Shown: positions 31,441-43,007, numbered from the stretch's first letter. The stretch: 64,000 nucleotides of DNA from Dryocosmus kuriphilus (GCA_038277395.1 CM076189.1:107744154-107808153), one strand, 5' to 3'. Notes: generated from the sequence alone by a model not told the origin. Numbers and translations are program-made.

Positions 31441-32134
31441 TAATGACTAGATTCGAGAACAACTTATACAGAATTTTAGTGCACGCAAGTGCCTGATATT
31501 CTGATATAGGACAGAAATTATTTGGAATAATTCAGGATGAACATCTAACATTCTCAAAGCAGATTTCCGTAGTTTATTAGAGGCCGATGGCTGAAAAGTC
31601 GAAACAATTTGGCAAGTAGTTATCCGTGTTTGCATATGTAGTAGGGTTAAACATTTACTTCTCAGGTTAGACCTAAAAATTATATTCGGTAGGAATCTTA
31701 GGCAAGGATATGGTAAAAAGCCTACGAATGATTCTGAAATAAGGCTTAGAGACTTGGTGGTTACCAGGAACCCCACCCTGGTGCTATTCAGTGGAAGCGA
31801 AATCAAACTCACTTCACCTGCCAAATACTGAGGTCTCACTCAAGTACGGAACTGAACCTGAAAGTACAGTGAAGGTTATCAAGGATAGCATAAATTAAAA
31901 TAGTAGAAATAATTTAGATGTTGGGAAGGAAAACAAAAACGATTAAGTGAAACCGAAAAAAAACCATACCCAAGAGAAAAGCGACGACTCAGACATCCGA
32001 GATTCATTTGGATTAGGTGAACCTAGATTTAGGAAAGTTAACAAAAGGATAAAGAACAAGAAGAAGTTAGCAAGTTGGTGGAAGGAAATAATAGAAACCA
32101 ATGTTTTAGTTATAAAAGCAGGGCAACTTTGTTT
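31441..32134 (+). pseudogene. Gypsy copy A protease and linker
   Basis: Decayed retropepsin: TRFENNLYRILVHAS keeps the context of the active site, but the DTGA motif is lost. ILGKDMVKSLRMIL matches the ILG-D tail of the protease in copy B. A charged, poorly conserved linker continues to about 32134 with stops. Here the protease tail and the following WLPGTPP run in one frame, unlike copy B. Confidence 0.7.
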
Positions 32135-32940
32135 TAGAATATTTCAGACCAACCAGGAATAATTGAAAGACAGAACGATAAGTGCGAACCTGGCTGCTCG
32201 GGGATAAAATGCTTGGGCTTCGAAGTCAGTAAAAAGGGACTGCAAGTTGACGATGATAAAATACAACCGTCTTTCAATTTTCCGAAACCGAAAATTTTTT
32301 GTAAAATCCAGCGTATTATAGGCATTGCCAGCTGGTGCCGAAATTTCATACCTCACTTTTCGAAAATTATGGAGCCTTAAATAGACTACTAAAGAAAAAT
32401 AAGGCATGGGATTGCGGACTAGAACTGAACGAAGGGTTCCAAAAAATTAAGTATCTTTTAACTTCAGCACCAATTCTAACTTTTCTAGTCCTTACACAAA
32501 CATTTTAGCTTGAAACAGACGCCAGCAATTCGGGATTAGAAGTCGCACTCACTCAAAACGTAGAAGGGGAAAATTATGTGATAGCATACGCGAGTAGAGC
32601 CCTCAACGAAGCGGAAACTCGGCAGTCGGCGTCGGACGAAGAGCGCTTAGCCGTCTTTAGTGCAGTCAGGAAATTTAGAGCATACCTCGAAGGTTACAGC
32701 TTCAAAGTCATTACAGATCATTTAACTAAGAAATGGCTCCGTAACCTTCGAAATCCGACCGGAAGGCTAGCCAGATGGGCACTGGAAATGCTGGTGTATG
32801 GAAACGAATTCATATATCGAAAGGGAAGTTCGAATTTGGTATTGAATGTCCTGTCTAGCTCAGGAGAAATGGCAAATAAGAGACTCTCAGAATTTTTACA
32901 GAACCGTATCTTTAAAGTCTACTCTGTAACCAGACTCTAA
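32135..32940 (+). pseudogene. Gypsy copy A RT remnant and RNase H
   Basis: PGIIERQND (linker) is followed at once by KCEPGCSGIKCLGFEVSKKGLQVDDDKI, so roughly 720 bp that hold the RT palm in copy B (about 39790-40512) are deleted. Thumb and RNase H follow: FNFPKPK, FIPHFSK, LETDASNSGLEVALTQ, then 32578-32940 with YASRALNEAETRQSASDEE and GRLARWALEMLVYG. The tethering LALKW aspartate region is partly changed (LTKKW). Confidence 0.83.
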
Positions 32941-33594
32941 ACCAGGAAAACTCTTCATGCCGGAAGAATTACGAAATCTGGTTCTAAAGAAAATCACGGC
33001 AGTGCACAAGCGGTACTTTTAGGTCCCGAGAAAACACATGCAAGAATTTTGGACTAATACTTCGGGCCAGGGATGTAATCGGAAATAATCAAATACGTGA
33101 AAAATTGTACAGAATATCAGGGAACAAAGCCCAGTAACCAAGTAAAAATAGGGCCAATGATGAAATAAATTGTAGAGGAACCTTGGACCATGATTGCTGC
33201 AGATATCATCGGACCATTGCCAATATCGTAAAAGGGAAAGAATCAGTACACATTAGTTTTCGTGTATATTTTCTCAAAATGGATCGTAGCTATGACTCCT
33301 AGAAAACCAAACGTAAACACTACAGGGTCAGACTGTCATAAACGTGTTATTTTCCGTTAGGTAACACCTGTGAATCTCCATACGGATAATGGCGCGGAAT
33401 TTATGAAAAAAACCATAGGCGAGTTAACGGAAAAATTCGGGATTAGGAACTAAAAAACGCCGAAACATTACCCACAACTGACCCCACCAAAAGGTATAAT
33501 AGGACGATTTAACAGATAATTAAATCTTATAAAAAAATGATCGCTCTACGTGGGACGAACACATAGAAATTAACGAAAAATACAAGCAAAAAAA
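32941..33594 (+). pseudogene. Gypsy copy A integrase (cut by the assembly gap)
   Basis: Scattered frames match copy B: ELRNLVLKKITAVHK, SEIIKYVKNCTEYQGTKPSNQ (zinc domain, one cysteine lost), EEPWTMIAADIIGPLPIS (first catalytic aspartate kept) and LHTDNGAEFMKKTI (second aspartate kept). The sequence runs into N at 33595. Confidence 0.8.
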
Positions 33595-34094
33595 NNNNNN
33601 NNNNNNNNNNNNNNNNNNNNNNNNNNNNNNNNNNNNNNNNNNNNNNNNNNNNNNNNNNNNNNNNNNNNNNNNNNNNNNNNNNNNNNNNNNNNNNNNNNNN
33701 NNNNNNNNNNNNNNNNNNNNNNNNNNNNNNNNNNNNNNNNNNNNNNNNNNNNNNNNNNNNNNNNNNNNNNNNNNNNNNNNNNNNNNNNNNNNNNNNNNNN
33801 NNNNNNNNNNNNNNNNNNNNNNNNNNNNNNNNNNNNNNNNNNNNNNNNNNNNNNNNNNNNNNNNNNNNNNNNNNNNNNNNNNNNNNNNNNNNNNNNNNNN
33901 NNNNNNNNNNNNNNNNNNNNNNNNNNNNNNNNNNNNNNNNNNNNNNNNNNNNNNNNNNNNNNNNNNNNNNNNNNNNNNNNNNNNNNNNNNNNNNNNNNNN
34001 NNNNNNNNNNNNNNNNNNNNNNNNNNNNNNNNNNNNNNNNNNNNNNNNNNNNNNNNNNNNNNNNNNNNNNNNNNNNNNNNNNNNNNNNNNNNNN
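33595..34094. other. Assembly gap of exactly 500 N
   Basis: Placeholder run of N. The true content probably includes the 3' end of gypsy copy A. Confidence 0.99.
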
Positions 34095-34770
34095 GGAATT
34101 CGTGAAATTCTAAAAATAAATAAATAAATTCAAAGAATTATAATAATTCTGCGACTTCTTTGGAATACCCTAAATTCCTTAAAATACCTTAGAAATCCTT
34201 GAAATACTTATAATTCGTTAATATTATAATTTGAAAATTTTATAATACTCAATTTTTATTTTCATCAATTTTCCTTACGTTAATATGTGTATTCGGCATT
34301 TACTTTTTCGTTTTTTTTTATGAACCCATAATTAGATATTTTATTTTTTAATTCAATATTTATTCAATTCTAGATATCTAAAATTCTTAAATTCGGCAAA
34401 TTTGAATATTGCAAATGTAATGATTTTGGGGAAATTGCTAATTATTTAATTTTATAATCCGTTTATATTATAACTCGCAAATTTTGTAATTCGGTAAATT
34501 TTAGTTTTGGATATTTTTTAATTTTTTAATTGCATAATTCGAAATTTTTGTTTTTTACTACTTAAAAAATTTTTTCCGTTTTTTTAAATTTCGGAACTTT
34601 AATAATTCATTAATTTTTACATTCGGCAATTTTTTTTCTGGTTAGTTTGTATAGTTGGTATTAATTTTTTCGTTATTTTTTATTAATCCTTTCGTTATTA
34701 ATTAATAAACAATGCAATATATTATTTCTTAATTCAATATTTATTTTCCTCAATTTTAATTATCGAAAAT
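34095..34770. repeat. AT-rich degenerate repeat field (AATTTCGGCAATTTT type)
   Basis: There is no gene. Diverged words such as AATTCGGTAAATTTTA, TAATTTTATAATTC and ATTTCGGAAC recur. The same field continues after gypsy B (44058-44580), as expected if B inserted into it, and again at 51830-52720. Confidence 0.55.
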
Positions 34771-35125
34771 TATAACAGAGATGTTGCGTGGCTGCCCGAG
34801 CGACGAGACCCTTTGCCGAGCCCGCCCGGGAATCCACGAAGGATCCCGTGCGTGTGGCTGGCGGCAACTCTCGTTGCTCGTGCAGTCACAGTATTGAGTC
34901 CGTCGTTAGTTTCTAGTGAGTCTTCTCGAATCTTGCTCCGTCGCTGGGCTGGGATAATTGCCGGAATTTCCCGTATTTTTATGGTGTTCCAACGCCACTC
35001 GAACTTTGTAAGTTTTAAATACATATTGTTTAATTTCACCTATCCCATTTGCTTTTATTGTGTCTCTACCCTAATCTCGGCGTCCACTTCCTTCTCCCTT
35101 CCCCGGTGAGATCCTCAGCTCTACA
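34771..35125 (+). repeat. Gypsy B 5' LTR (355 bp)
   Basis: Matches 43703-44057 end to end, from TATAACAGAGATG to CAGCTCTACA. Unlike most LTRs it does not start with TG. Transcription should start inside it; no strong TATA box is obvious. Open frames inside (34813-35109) are not genes. Confidence 0.95.
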
Positions 35126-35127
35126 CC

Positions 35128-35138
35128 TGGCGCCCAAC
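35128..35138 (+). promoter_or_regulatory. Primer-binding site, tRNA-Lys type
   Basis: TGGCGCCCAAC starts three bases after the LTR and complements the 3' end expected for an insect tRNA-Lys, as in Drosophila gypsy. The primer tRNA would start minus-strand DNA synthesis here. Confidence 0.85.
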
Positions 35139-36598
35139 ATAAAAAACCCAAAAAATTCCCTAATCTTCTTCCTTATCCCGCCGAGATTGGAAAAAAGAAA
35201 CCTAAAACCTGACACTGACTCCAGAACTCCAAAATTTTGACCACACTGCCACATTTCTCCTGCCTCGCCACATTTGATATTCTTGGTTTTGTTGTTTTGA
35301 TAATATATTTCGTACTGTGTATGATGATTTTGATGATATTATTGAATTTTTAATGATGTTGTTAATGATTTGTATGCCACGATGATATCTGTGATGATTT
35401 GATGATATTTCTGATGCCTATATAATGATTTTATGATTTTTCTGATTTTATTGTACCTGTAATGATATTGGGTGATTTTTCTGATTTGTACCATACCACG
35501 TCACAAAATTAGATAGTGTATGGGTTGAAAAGTATAGGGAAACCAAGTCAAAATTATTAAAATTGAAAAAATTAACAGTAATAAAATCTGGGAAAATAAA
35601 AGTGTCGGGAAAATGGTTATTTTGACTATAAAAATTTAAATAAAAGTAAAAAGGAAATATTTAATGGGAAAATAAAATTTAAAAGAAAAGAAAATTAAAG
35701 AAAAAGCTCACAACCTAGAATAGAATAAAGAAAAAGTGTCATGAGAAAATAAAATTTTGGAAAACAATTAAATTAAAAAAATTATAAAATTTTAAAATCG
35801 TTTCAAGAAAGAATATAATTGAAAAATAGAATTGAAATAACTTGGGAAACCTACAGAAAGATAAAATTCGCATCAAACATTTAATTGGGCAGTACAAGGT
35901 CATGCTTAGTACAAGCAAAACAAAGTTGGTTAGGACTAAAATAGATACGATTTTCGAACTCAGAGAGACTGGAAATATAATTAAAATGCCAGTCTAGAAT
36001 TTAACTTCAAATTTAAGAAATTTTAGCGAAAAGGAATTTGAACATAAGAAAGTGACATATTCATTGTGAGTGCTCGTTACAAGCCATCCTACGTCACAGG
36101 GTGACTAGTTGCGTGACAGGGGGGTGCAGAGTATGCGAAATACAGACCGTGGTACGGCAGAGCGTAACTCACCGGACGACGGGCTGTCCGCGAGGTCGCG
36201 AGTACTGGGCGCGCAAAGGTCACGCGCTGTACTTTGCGAACCAGGCTACGTACAGCAAAAATAAGCAAATTTTCGGATCACATGGATTAATATGATTATC
36301 GAAAGTATCAGAAATAAAATTTAAAGTAAATTAGGAAACCCAAAGAGAGAATTGGCAAATACGAAGCCAACAGGTTTAAAGGAAAATCATACAGGATGTC
36401 CAAATAATAAACGGACAACGTAGTATAGAAACAACATATATACTATAGCAATAGGGAACCGTACATATATATATAGGGTGTCCCAGAAACATTTAAATTA
36501 CAGGTTAAAGTAGTATCGACGGCTGTACAGCCCAAACAACCGTAGATACTACAAAGGGAAGAAAAATAAGATTTTTAACGATTATCCAATCTGTATTA
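35139..36598 (+). other. Gypsy B leader, noncoding
   Basis: Long untranslated leader. It holds a TGATGATATT-rich part (35290-35500), A-rich stretches, and a more GC-rich patch with a possible structured element around 36080-36240. The frame at 36101-36295 has no recognisable motif and is not called. Confidence 0.6.
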
Positions 36599-38629
36599 AT
36601 GAAACTCAGATCAGGAAATTTAAAAATAAGTAAAGACAAAATGAAGAAACAAACGGAAATTCAAACCGATCAAGAGAGCCTGGACTTGGAAGGAGCTATA
36701 GCACTTCCAACTCCGGACCCTGGAATAAACAAAACATCAAATACGGGTACAAGTCCCAAAATAATAAACCGATCCGTGGGACGAGGTAGGAGTTTCCGTA
36801 AGAATAATAACGCAAAAACAAGAATGGGAAAATCAGGTAGGGACTTGGAAATTACAAACAAAGAACCAAGTAAAATAATTAACCCTTATGCGTCATTAGC
36901 TTGGGACCCTACAGATTTGCCAACACTAAATTTACCCAGGCAACAAGAAAAATTAACAGAGGATCGAGAAATCTTAGGGACGATTAACAATAAAACATTT
37001 GAAATTGACTCATTCTTAGAAAACAACACTCAATTTTTATTAGAGACAGACGAACTCTTAAACAGCGCGGAATATAACGAGTTTATGAATAAACAAAAAG
37101 AAAGAGTTTTAAAAGAAAAAAGGGAACAATTAAAAATTCGTAAACATAATTTAAACACACAGGCCCATAGTTCATTTACAAAAGAAACGATAGATAGAAC
37201 AAAACCAGAAAAAACACCTATAGATAAACGAAACGAACCACGCAGTAGGTACTCAGTTCAGTTTAACCTTGAAGAAAGACCTAGGGAAGCCACTAAGAGT
37301 GTAGTGAACAAAGCGTTAATTAAAAGAAGGGAAAGAGAAACGGACTTCAGAATTTACGACTCTGACTCCAGCGATGACGAGGGATACAATTTTAATTCTA
37401 ACCGAAACAGATCTCGCAAAAATTTAACAACAAGGGAAAGGTCGAATAGACGGTCGCGAAATTATAGAGATAATGCGGAAAGTGAATACGAACCAGAATA
37501 TAGAAACAACGAAACAATTCAAGCGACATATTTCCCATTTGGAATGGTACAAACACCATTCCAAATAATGACAAATTGGCCGGTCAAATTTAGAAATAAT
37601 AAAGAAGATAGCCCAGCCAGTTTCCTCGAAGATTTAAGACGATTTAAAAGGGGGTACAAAATAGATGACCGCGACATACTAGAAAATTTAGACGCGGTAT
37701 TAATTGAGGATGCACGTGACTGGTTCTCAATTAATAAAAATTCGTGGAGAAATTTATCCGACTTTTTTGATGATTTCAAAAGCGCATACATTGACGAAAA
37801 ATTCTCAGAGGAAATTAGGTAAAAAATTAAATTTTGTAACCAAAATAGGACCCAGGACATTCATTCTTATTTGACAGAAATTAGAAAATTGTTTACAAAA
37901 TTATATCCCAGAAAAAGTTTAGAATGGGAATTGCGCCGAACATACGAAAACCTCCGGATAGAATATAAAATGTATATAAAGAGAAACGATTTTCAGATAT
38001 TTGAAGAATTGGAGGAGTTGGGAAAAGAATGGGAAACAGAGTTGGTTAAATCAAAAATTAGGGGTCAGGTTTTGCAAATAACAGAACCCAAAATAGAGGA
38101 AAAAAGGGAACAAAGGGGAAACAATGACAAGAGTAATTCGGAACCCAATAAGGAGGATAAAAAGGAAAGTAATAACGGGAAAAATTTCAATAATCAAGGT
38201 AAAAAGCCTTTTAAAAATCGATACCCATACCCACCATTCGGATTTCCTTTTTTACCATTTCAACCTCAATTTCAACAAAACCTAAGACCCAATTTCAGAC
38301 CTAGGATCCCACCAGGATTCCAACCTAGATTTCCAAATAATGTTCCAAGATTCCCAAATTACAATCAAATGTTCCCAATGTTTAACCAAATGTCATTAGG
38401 AGGGAATCAAAAACCAAATAATCCCATGATAGAATTCCCAAGCGAAAAAGAAGAAAATCCGGGAGGGGAAAATAAAAACCAAAATCCCCAAAAACCAAAT
38501 TTTGGAAATAAACCCCAAAATCCGGGAAATAACGGAAACAGAAAAAATAAAACAGAGGATAGTTCGGGAAAAAACTCGAATTCAGAAAACAAAAAAGAAA
38601 ATAAACGATTCGAGTTGTTTTTATTGTAA
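36599..38629 (+). pseudogene. Gypsy B gag, one in-frame stop
   Basis: ATG at 36599 opens MKLRSGNLKISKDK. The N-terminal 300 residues are charged and probably disordered (SRNYRDNAESEYE). A capsid-like part follows (FLEDLRRFKRGYKIDDRDI, DARDWFSINKNSWRNL). TAA at 37820-37822 interrupts after SEEIR, then the same frame continues QDIHSYLTEIRKLF to a P/N/F-rich segment (PRFPNYNQMFPMFNQM) and stops at 38627-38629. The zinc knuckle lies in another frame (38616-38657). Gag forms the particle and packages element RNA. Confidence 0.87.
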
Positions 38630-38657
38630 AATGCCAGGTCATTTTAAAAGAGAATGT
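38616..38657 (+). other. Gag zinc knuckle, CCHC
   Basis: C-x2-C-x4-H-x4-C (CFYCKMPGHFKREC), the nucleocapsid knuckle that binds element RNA. It is followed by PYYLYNQGNYQGGY and a stop at 38702. The frame is shifted by one relative to the upstream gag frame. Copy A keeps the same knuckle at about 31339-31380. Confidence 0.92.
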
Positions 38658-38701
38658 CCTTATTATTTATATAACCAGGGAAACTACCAGGGCGGATATT
38701 A

Positions 38702-39118
38702 GGCGAAAATAAAATAACACCTAATATCGGAACGCCAGAATATTTAAGTTCGGATAAAGATGAAATCACAGAAACACGTTTTCATCTAATGACAAAATTC
38801 GAAAAAGATTTATTTCGAATTTTAATAGATACAGGTGCCTCACACTCCTATGCAGGAGAGAAATTAATTGAAAAAATTAAAAAAGAAAAATTTAGCATCT
38901 TCAAACCGGATTCTAGTTGCCTATTGGTCGCCGACGGCGGGAAAGCCGAAATAATAGGACAGGTTGTCATCCCAATTTTAATTGGAAAGGAAATAAAACA
39001 TGTGCTTTTCAGGTTGGTCCCAAAATTAAATTCAGTAGGCATTCTAGGCACAGATATGCTAAAAAGCCTAAAAAATGACCCTGGATTACAACACAGAAAC
39101 TTTGTGGTTACCAGGTAG
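38702..39118 (+). pseudogene. Gypsy B protease (retropepsin)
   Basis: Open from about 38702, with no required ATG: ITPNIGTPEYLSS leads into FRILIDTGASHSYAG, with the active-site DTGA, flap-region SCLLVADGGKAEIIG, and VGILGTDMLKSL (the ILG-D motif). The frame is -1 relative to the zinc-knuckle frame, which is what -1 ribosomal frameshifting between gag and pol would require; no clear slippery heptamer stands out. An A-run at 39070-39075 is one base longer than in copy A and throws the protease tail out of frame, ending at 39118. Confidence 0.9.
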
Positions 39119-40334
39119 CCCTCCCACGCGTTATTTAATGGAAGCACAACCAAACGCATTACCCCGTCCAATTAAAGAGAACACACCCGAAAAGGAAATT
39201 AAACCTGGAAAGGAAGAAAAGGAAATTAGAAATAAGACGAATGTAAATAGTAGGTATAAGTTAGAAAATAAGAATGTAAATAAAACCGACGAATTTAAAC
39301 CGAAGTTCGGAGGTACGATTAACCTCAAAAGCGATAGAGAATACGACAAGGCGACACGAAATCGGGAAAATAGCGAAATCCCCCTAGTAGCTATAGATCC
39401 ACAACCTTCCCAAGATATAAATAAAGTCCAAATTCCTGTAACAGATCCTGACGAAGATATCCCTAATATAATAAATATTCCCACGAGCAACAAATTCCAA
39501 CCTTTAGAAAAAATCCCTACCCAAGAGACTAACGACGAGACTAACACCCTAGACACACCTAAACGGAAGAATAAGGATTCGGGTAAAAGGGAAAACAATT
39601 TAAACAGGAGTAAAAATAAGAAACAGGATAGTAAACTTAAACATAAAGAGTTTACAAAAACGGATAAAAAACCGGAAAACGGTAGCGAATCGGAAGAAGA
39701 GAAAAACAGAAACCATTGGATAAATTTTAAGAATAGGGCAATTCTGTTAAATAATATTCGTGATAGTCCGGGAATAATTGAAGAAAACAATAGTCGTTCT
39801 TCGGAAATTTGTGAGGGTATTGTTGAACTGAACGACAGTCAACAAACCCAACTAAAAAAATTATTGGAGGATAAAATAAAAATTTACCAGGGAAAAGAAC
39901 ACAGGGCAACACATTTAACGGAACACAGGATTGATGTTCAGGGACATGACCCAATAAAACAGCGATATTATAACGTTAGCCCAAAAATAAAACAGGAAAT
40001 ATTCAAAGAAGTCGATAAAATGTTAGAACAGGGTATAATAAGGCACTCCCACTCGGATTGGTCAAATCCGATTGTTATGATTAAAAAACCAAATGGAGAA
40101 TATAGATTTTGCCTAGATTTCCGCAAGGTTAATAACATAACCAAAAAGGACCTTTATCCTATCCCACTCATGACAGAAATTCTGGACACACTTAGAGCAG
40201 CGAAATTCATTTCAAAAATTGATTTAAAAATGGCGTATTTACAAATCCCTTGGAGGAAAATTCAAAACCAATCACAGCATTTACAGTACCCGGTAAGGGC
40301 ATGTTTGAATTTAACAGGATGCCATTCGGGTTGA
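39075..40334 (+). pseudogene. Gypsy B protease-RT linker and RT fingers/palm
   Basis: In the +1 frame: the protease end (LDYNTETLWLPGSPP), a long charged linker of about 240 residues, then RT: HLTEHRIDVQGHDPIKQRYY, GIIRHSHSDWSNPIVMIKK, YRFCLDFRKVNN, LYPIPLMTEILDTL and ISKIDLKMAYLQIP with the first catalytic aspartate. A missing base at about 40247-40252 ends this frame's RT homology. The next entry continues in the protease frame, so the two breaks offset each other. Confidence 0.9.
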
Positions 40335-42529
40335 CAAATGCGCCAGCCACATTCCAGAGGCTTATGGATAAAATAATAACTCCAGACCTAAAGCAAAATG
40401 TATTCTGCTATTTAGACGACATAATTATAGTCACCGAAAATTTCAACGACCATTTAAAATACTTAAATATTGTTTTAGACAAACTAAAAATCGCAAACTT
40501 AACAATCAGTCCAGAGAAGTGTGAATTCGGATGTTCAGAAATAAGGTACTTGGGTTTTAGAGTCAATGAAAAGGGTTTACAGGTAGATGACGACAAAATC
40601 AAGCCGATCCTTAATTTTCCAAAGCCAAAAAACGTGAAACAGGTTCAGAGAATTATAGGAATGACTAGTTGGTATAGGAAGTTCATACCCAATTTTTCGG
40701 AAGTAATCGAACCCCTGAATAGATTGCTAAAAAAGAAACAGGCATGGGAATGGGGTTTGGAACAAGACGAAGCGTTCCAAAAAATTAAAGATCTATTGAC
40801 ATCAGCACCAATTTTAACTTGCCCAAATTTTACAGAACCTTTTCAGCTTGAAACAGACGCAAGCAATACGGGTTTAGGAGCCGTACTCACCCAAACAATC
40901 GAAGGGAAAAATTATGTGATAGGTTACGCGAGTAGGGCCCTCAACGACGCGGAAACCCGATATTCAGCATCGGAAAAAGAATGTTTAGCCGTAGTTTGGG
41001 CTATTAAGAAATTTAGACCATACCTAGAAGGCTATAAATTCAAAGTACTCACGGACCATTTGGCACTAAAATGGCTCCATAACCTCAAAAACCCCACTGG
41101 AAGACTAGCCAGATGGGCATTAGAACTCTTAGAATACGATTATGAGATCGTATATCGAAAGGGTAGTTCAAACGTAGTGCCAGACGCCCTATCTAGGTCT
41201 AAAGAAGCAACAAACGAGGTCGCGTTCGCGTTAGCAAGCAGCACACAAAAACCGAAAACGAACTCGAACGACCAGAGTGACGAATGGTACTCCGCGAAAA
41301 TCAGACAAATTAAAAAACACCCGGAAGAACACGAAAATTGGAGAATTAGAGACTCACAACTCTATTTTTATAGAACGGATCCCTTAAAATCCACACTATT
41401 ACCAGACTCTGACCCATGGAAACTCGTCGTACCAAAAAAGTTACGAGACCAAGTTCTTAAAGAAAATCACGACAGTACACAAGCAGGACATTTAGGTTCC
41501 GAAAAAACACACGCGAGAATTTCCGAGTACTACTTCTGGCCAGGGATGTATTCGGAAATAATCAAATATGTTAAAAACTGTACGGTATGTAAAAGAACGA
41601 AACCGGGTAACCAGGCGAAAATAGGGTTAATGGGAAAGAGAATAATAGAAGAACCATGGACCATGATTGCTGCAGACATCATGGGACCACTACCAACATC
41701 GAAAAAAGGGAGAAACCAGTATATTTTAGTTTTCGTTGATATTTTCACTAAATGGGTGGAAATTATCCCAATCAAGAAGGCAAACGGAACTACAATAGAG
41801 TCAGAATTCCATAAACGTGTCATTTCTCGTTGGGGGACACCGCGGATCCTCCACACAGACAACGGAACAGAATTCATAAATAAAACTATCCGCGAATTAA
41901 CGGAAAAATTCGGAATCAGACACTCCAAAACACCGAAGTATTACCCCCAAGCGAACCCAACCGAAAGGTACAATAGAACGATTAAGCAAATAATCAAAGC
42001 TTATCTAGAAAACGATCATTCTACATGGGACGAAAATATAGATGATCTACAATTCGCGATTAATACCAGTAAAAATTCAACGACACAATTCACCCCAGCA
42101 TTTTTAAATCTAGGTCGCGAACTAGAACCACTCCAGTCGTTGAAAAAAGAACTGGAATCAGATAACGAAATTGAATTCCAAAGTGTAGATAAATGGACAG
42201 ATAGGTTAAGACGTCTACAGGTAATAAAGGAAGAAGTCCAGAATAATCTGGATAAAGCTAACGACAAACAGGCTAACAGGTATAATTTAAGGAGAAGGGA
42301 AATAGAATTCAAAAAGGGAGATAGGGTTTTAAAAAAGGTCACCAAACTATCTAACAAAGCAGATAAGAAGGCAGGAAAATTATTCGACCAATACGAAGGT
42401 CCCTTTATCATTAAAAAGAAAATTTCCCCAACCATTTATGAGTTAAAAAACCTTAAAGGAAAAAACATAGGGGAATACAATATCAACGAATTAAAAATAG
42501 AAACCGTAGATAATAGTAATAAAGTATGA
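40250..42529 (+). CDS. Gypsy B pol: RT palm/thumb, RNase H, integrase (759 codons open)
   Basis: Long intact frame. RT: MPFGLTNAPATFQRLMD, catalytic CYLDDIIIV (residues about 54-62), YLGFRVNEKGLQVDDDKI. RNase H: LETDASNTGLGAVL (D), SASEKECLAVVWAIKKF (E), VLTDHLALKWL (D). Integrase: zinc domain H...H with CTVCKRTK, core AADIMGPLP (D), LHTDNGTEF (D), QANPTERYNRTIKQ (E), and GPF/Y module YEGPFIIKKKIS. All catalytic residues checked are present. It is the downstream part of a gag-pol polyprotein and has no start of its own, so no protein is expected unless the break at 40247-40252 is bypassed. Confidence 0.93.
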   Translation: MEENSKPITAFTVPGKGMFEFNRMPFGLTNAPATFQRLMDKIITPDLKQNVFCYLDDIIIVTENFNDHLKYLNIVLDKLKIANLTISPEKCEFGCSEIRYLGFRVNEKGLQVDDDKIKPILNFPKPKNVKQVQRIIGMTSWYRKFIPNFSEVIEPLNRLLKKKQAWEWGLEQDEAFQKIKDLLTSAPILTCPNFTEPFQLETDASNTGLGAVLTQTIEGKNYVIGYASRALNDAETRYSASEKECLAVVWAIKKFRPYLEGYKFKVLTDHLALKWLHNLKNPTGRLARWALELLEYDYEIVYRKGSSNVVPDALSRSKEATNEVAFALASSTQKPKTNSNDQSDEWYSAKIRQIKKHPEEHENWRIRDSQLYFYRTDPLKSTLLPDSDPWKLVVPKKLRDQVLKENHDSTQAGHLGSEKTHARISEYYFWPGMYSEIIKYVKNCTVCKRTKPGNQAKIGLMGKRIIEEPWTMIAADIMGPLPTSKKGRNQYILVFVDIFTKWVEIIPIKKANGTTIESEFHKRVISRWGTPRILHTDNGTEFINKTIRELTEKFGIRHSKTPKYYPQANPTERYNRTIKQIIKAYLENDHSTWDENIDDLQFAINTSKNSTTQFTPAFLNLGRELEPLQSLKKELESDNEIEFQSVDKWTDRLRRLQVIKEEVQNNLDKANDKQANRYNLRRREIEFKKGDRVLKKVTKLSNKADKKAGKLFDQYEGPFIIKKKISPTIYELKNLKGKNIGEYNINELKIETVDNSNKV

Positions 42530-42571
42530 GTAATAGACGTAGAATTTTTTCTTTAACAGGAATTTAGAAAA

Positions 42572-42931
42572 ATGGAGGATAACTGGGAAACCAAATTAGA
42601 AGAATCAATCTCAGTTCTGGAAAGCAAAGTTAGGGAAATCCAAGACGGACTCCAATGCCGATTTTGTAAAGAATTAATACCTAAAATTATTTACGTTATA
42701 CATGATTCATTCTGTAATAACAGACCATACAGGTTAAAAAATAACTTCACGACTGCAAACCCTAACGGACAAACGTATATACAGGGAAACTGGGAAGGTA
42801 TTAATAGGAAAATACAAGGTTTATTAACCATTAAAGTAGCAAACAAAAATAGAATAAGGAATAAAGAAGAAGAGTATGAATTAGAAATAAACATAGACCA
42901 GGAAACCATAACGGGCTTAGAACAGGAATAA
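42572..42931 (+). CDS. Gypsy B accessory ORF 1, zinc-finger-like, 119 residues
   Basis: ATG at 42572, 42 nt after the pol stop. An N-terminal acidic helix (MEDNWETKLEESISVLESKV) is followed by CRFC-x11-H-x3-C (residues about 34-52), then a mixed region with RLKNNFTTANPNGQTY and an acidic tail. There is no signal peptide or membrane segment, so it is not an env. I do not recognise the family. The same C-x2-C-x11-H-x3-C spacing occurs in the next ORF. Possible roles (nucleic-acid binding or regulation) are only inferred from the zinc pattern. Confidence 0.65.
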   Translation: MEDNWETKLEESISVLESKVREIQDGLQCRFCKELIPKIIYVIHDSFCNNRPYRLKNNFTTANPNGQTYIQGNWEGINRKIQGLLTIKVANKNRIRNKEEEYELEINIDQETITGLEQE

Positions 42932-43007
42932 AATAGTATAACCAGGTAAGATAAATTTTAAGTAAAAGTTTTTTGTTTTTTTTCTTCTCTCTCCCCATTA
43001 TTATTAA

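Larger units (their letters stand above)
29885..33594 (+). mobile_element. Ty3/gypsy copy A (same family as copy B), decayed
   Basis: It aligns in order with copy B (34771-44057) from the middle of gag to the integrase core, where the assembly gap starts. The 5' LTR, leader and first part of gag are missing, and any 3' LTR is hidden by the gap. An internal deletion has removed most of the RT. Many stops and frameshifts make it far older than copy B. It is useful as an outgroup for reading the breaks in B. Confidence 0.85.

Noticed and set aside
34813..35109. 98-residue frame, with a counterpart at 43720-44082
   Set aside because: Both lie inside the LTRs of gypsy B and differ by frame; no coding evidence.
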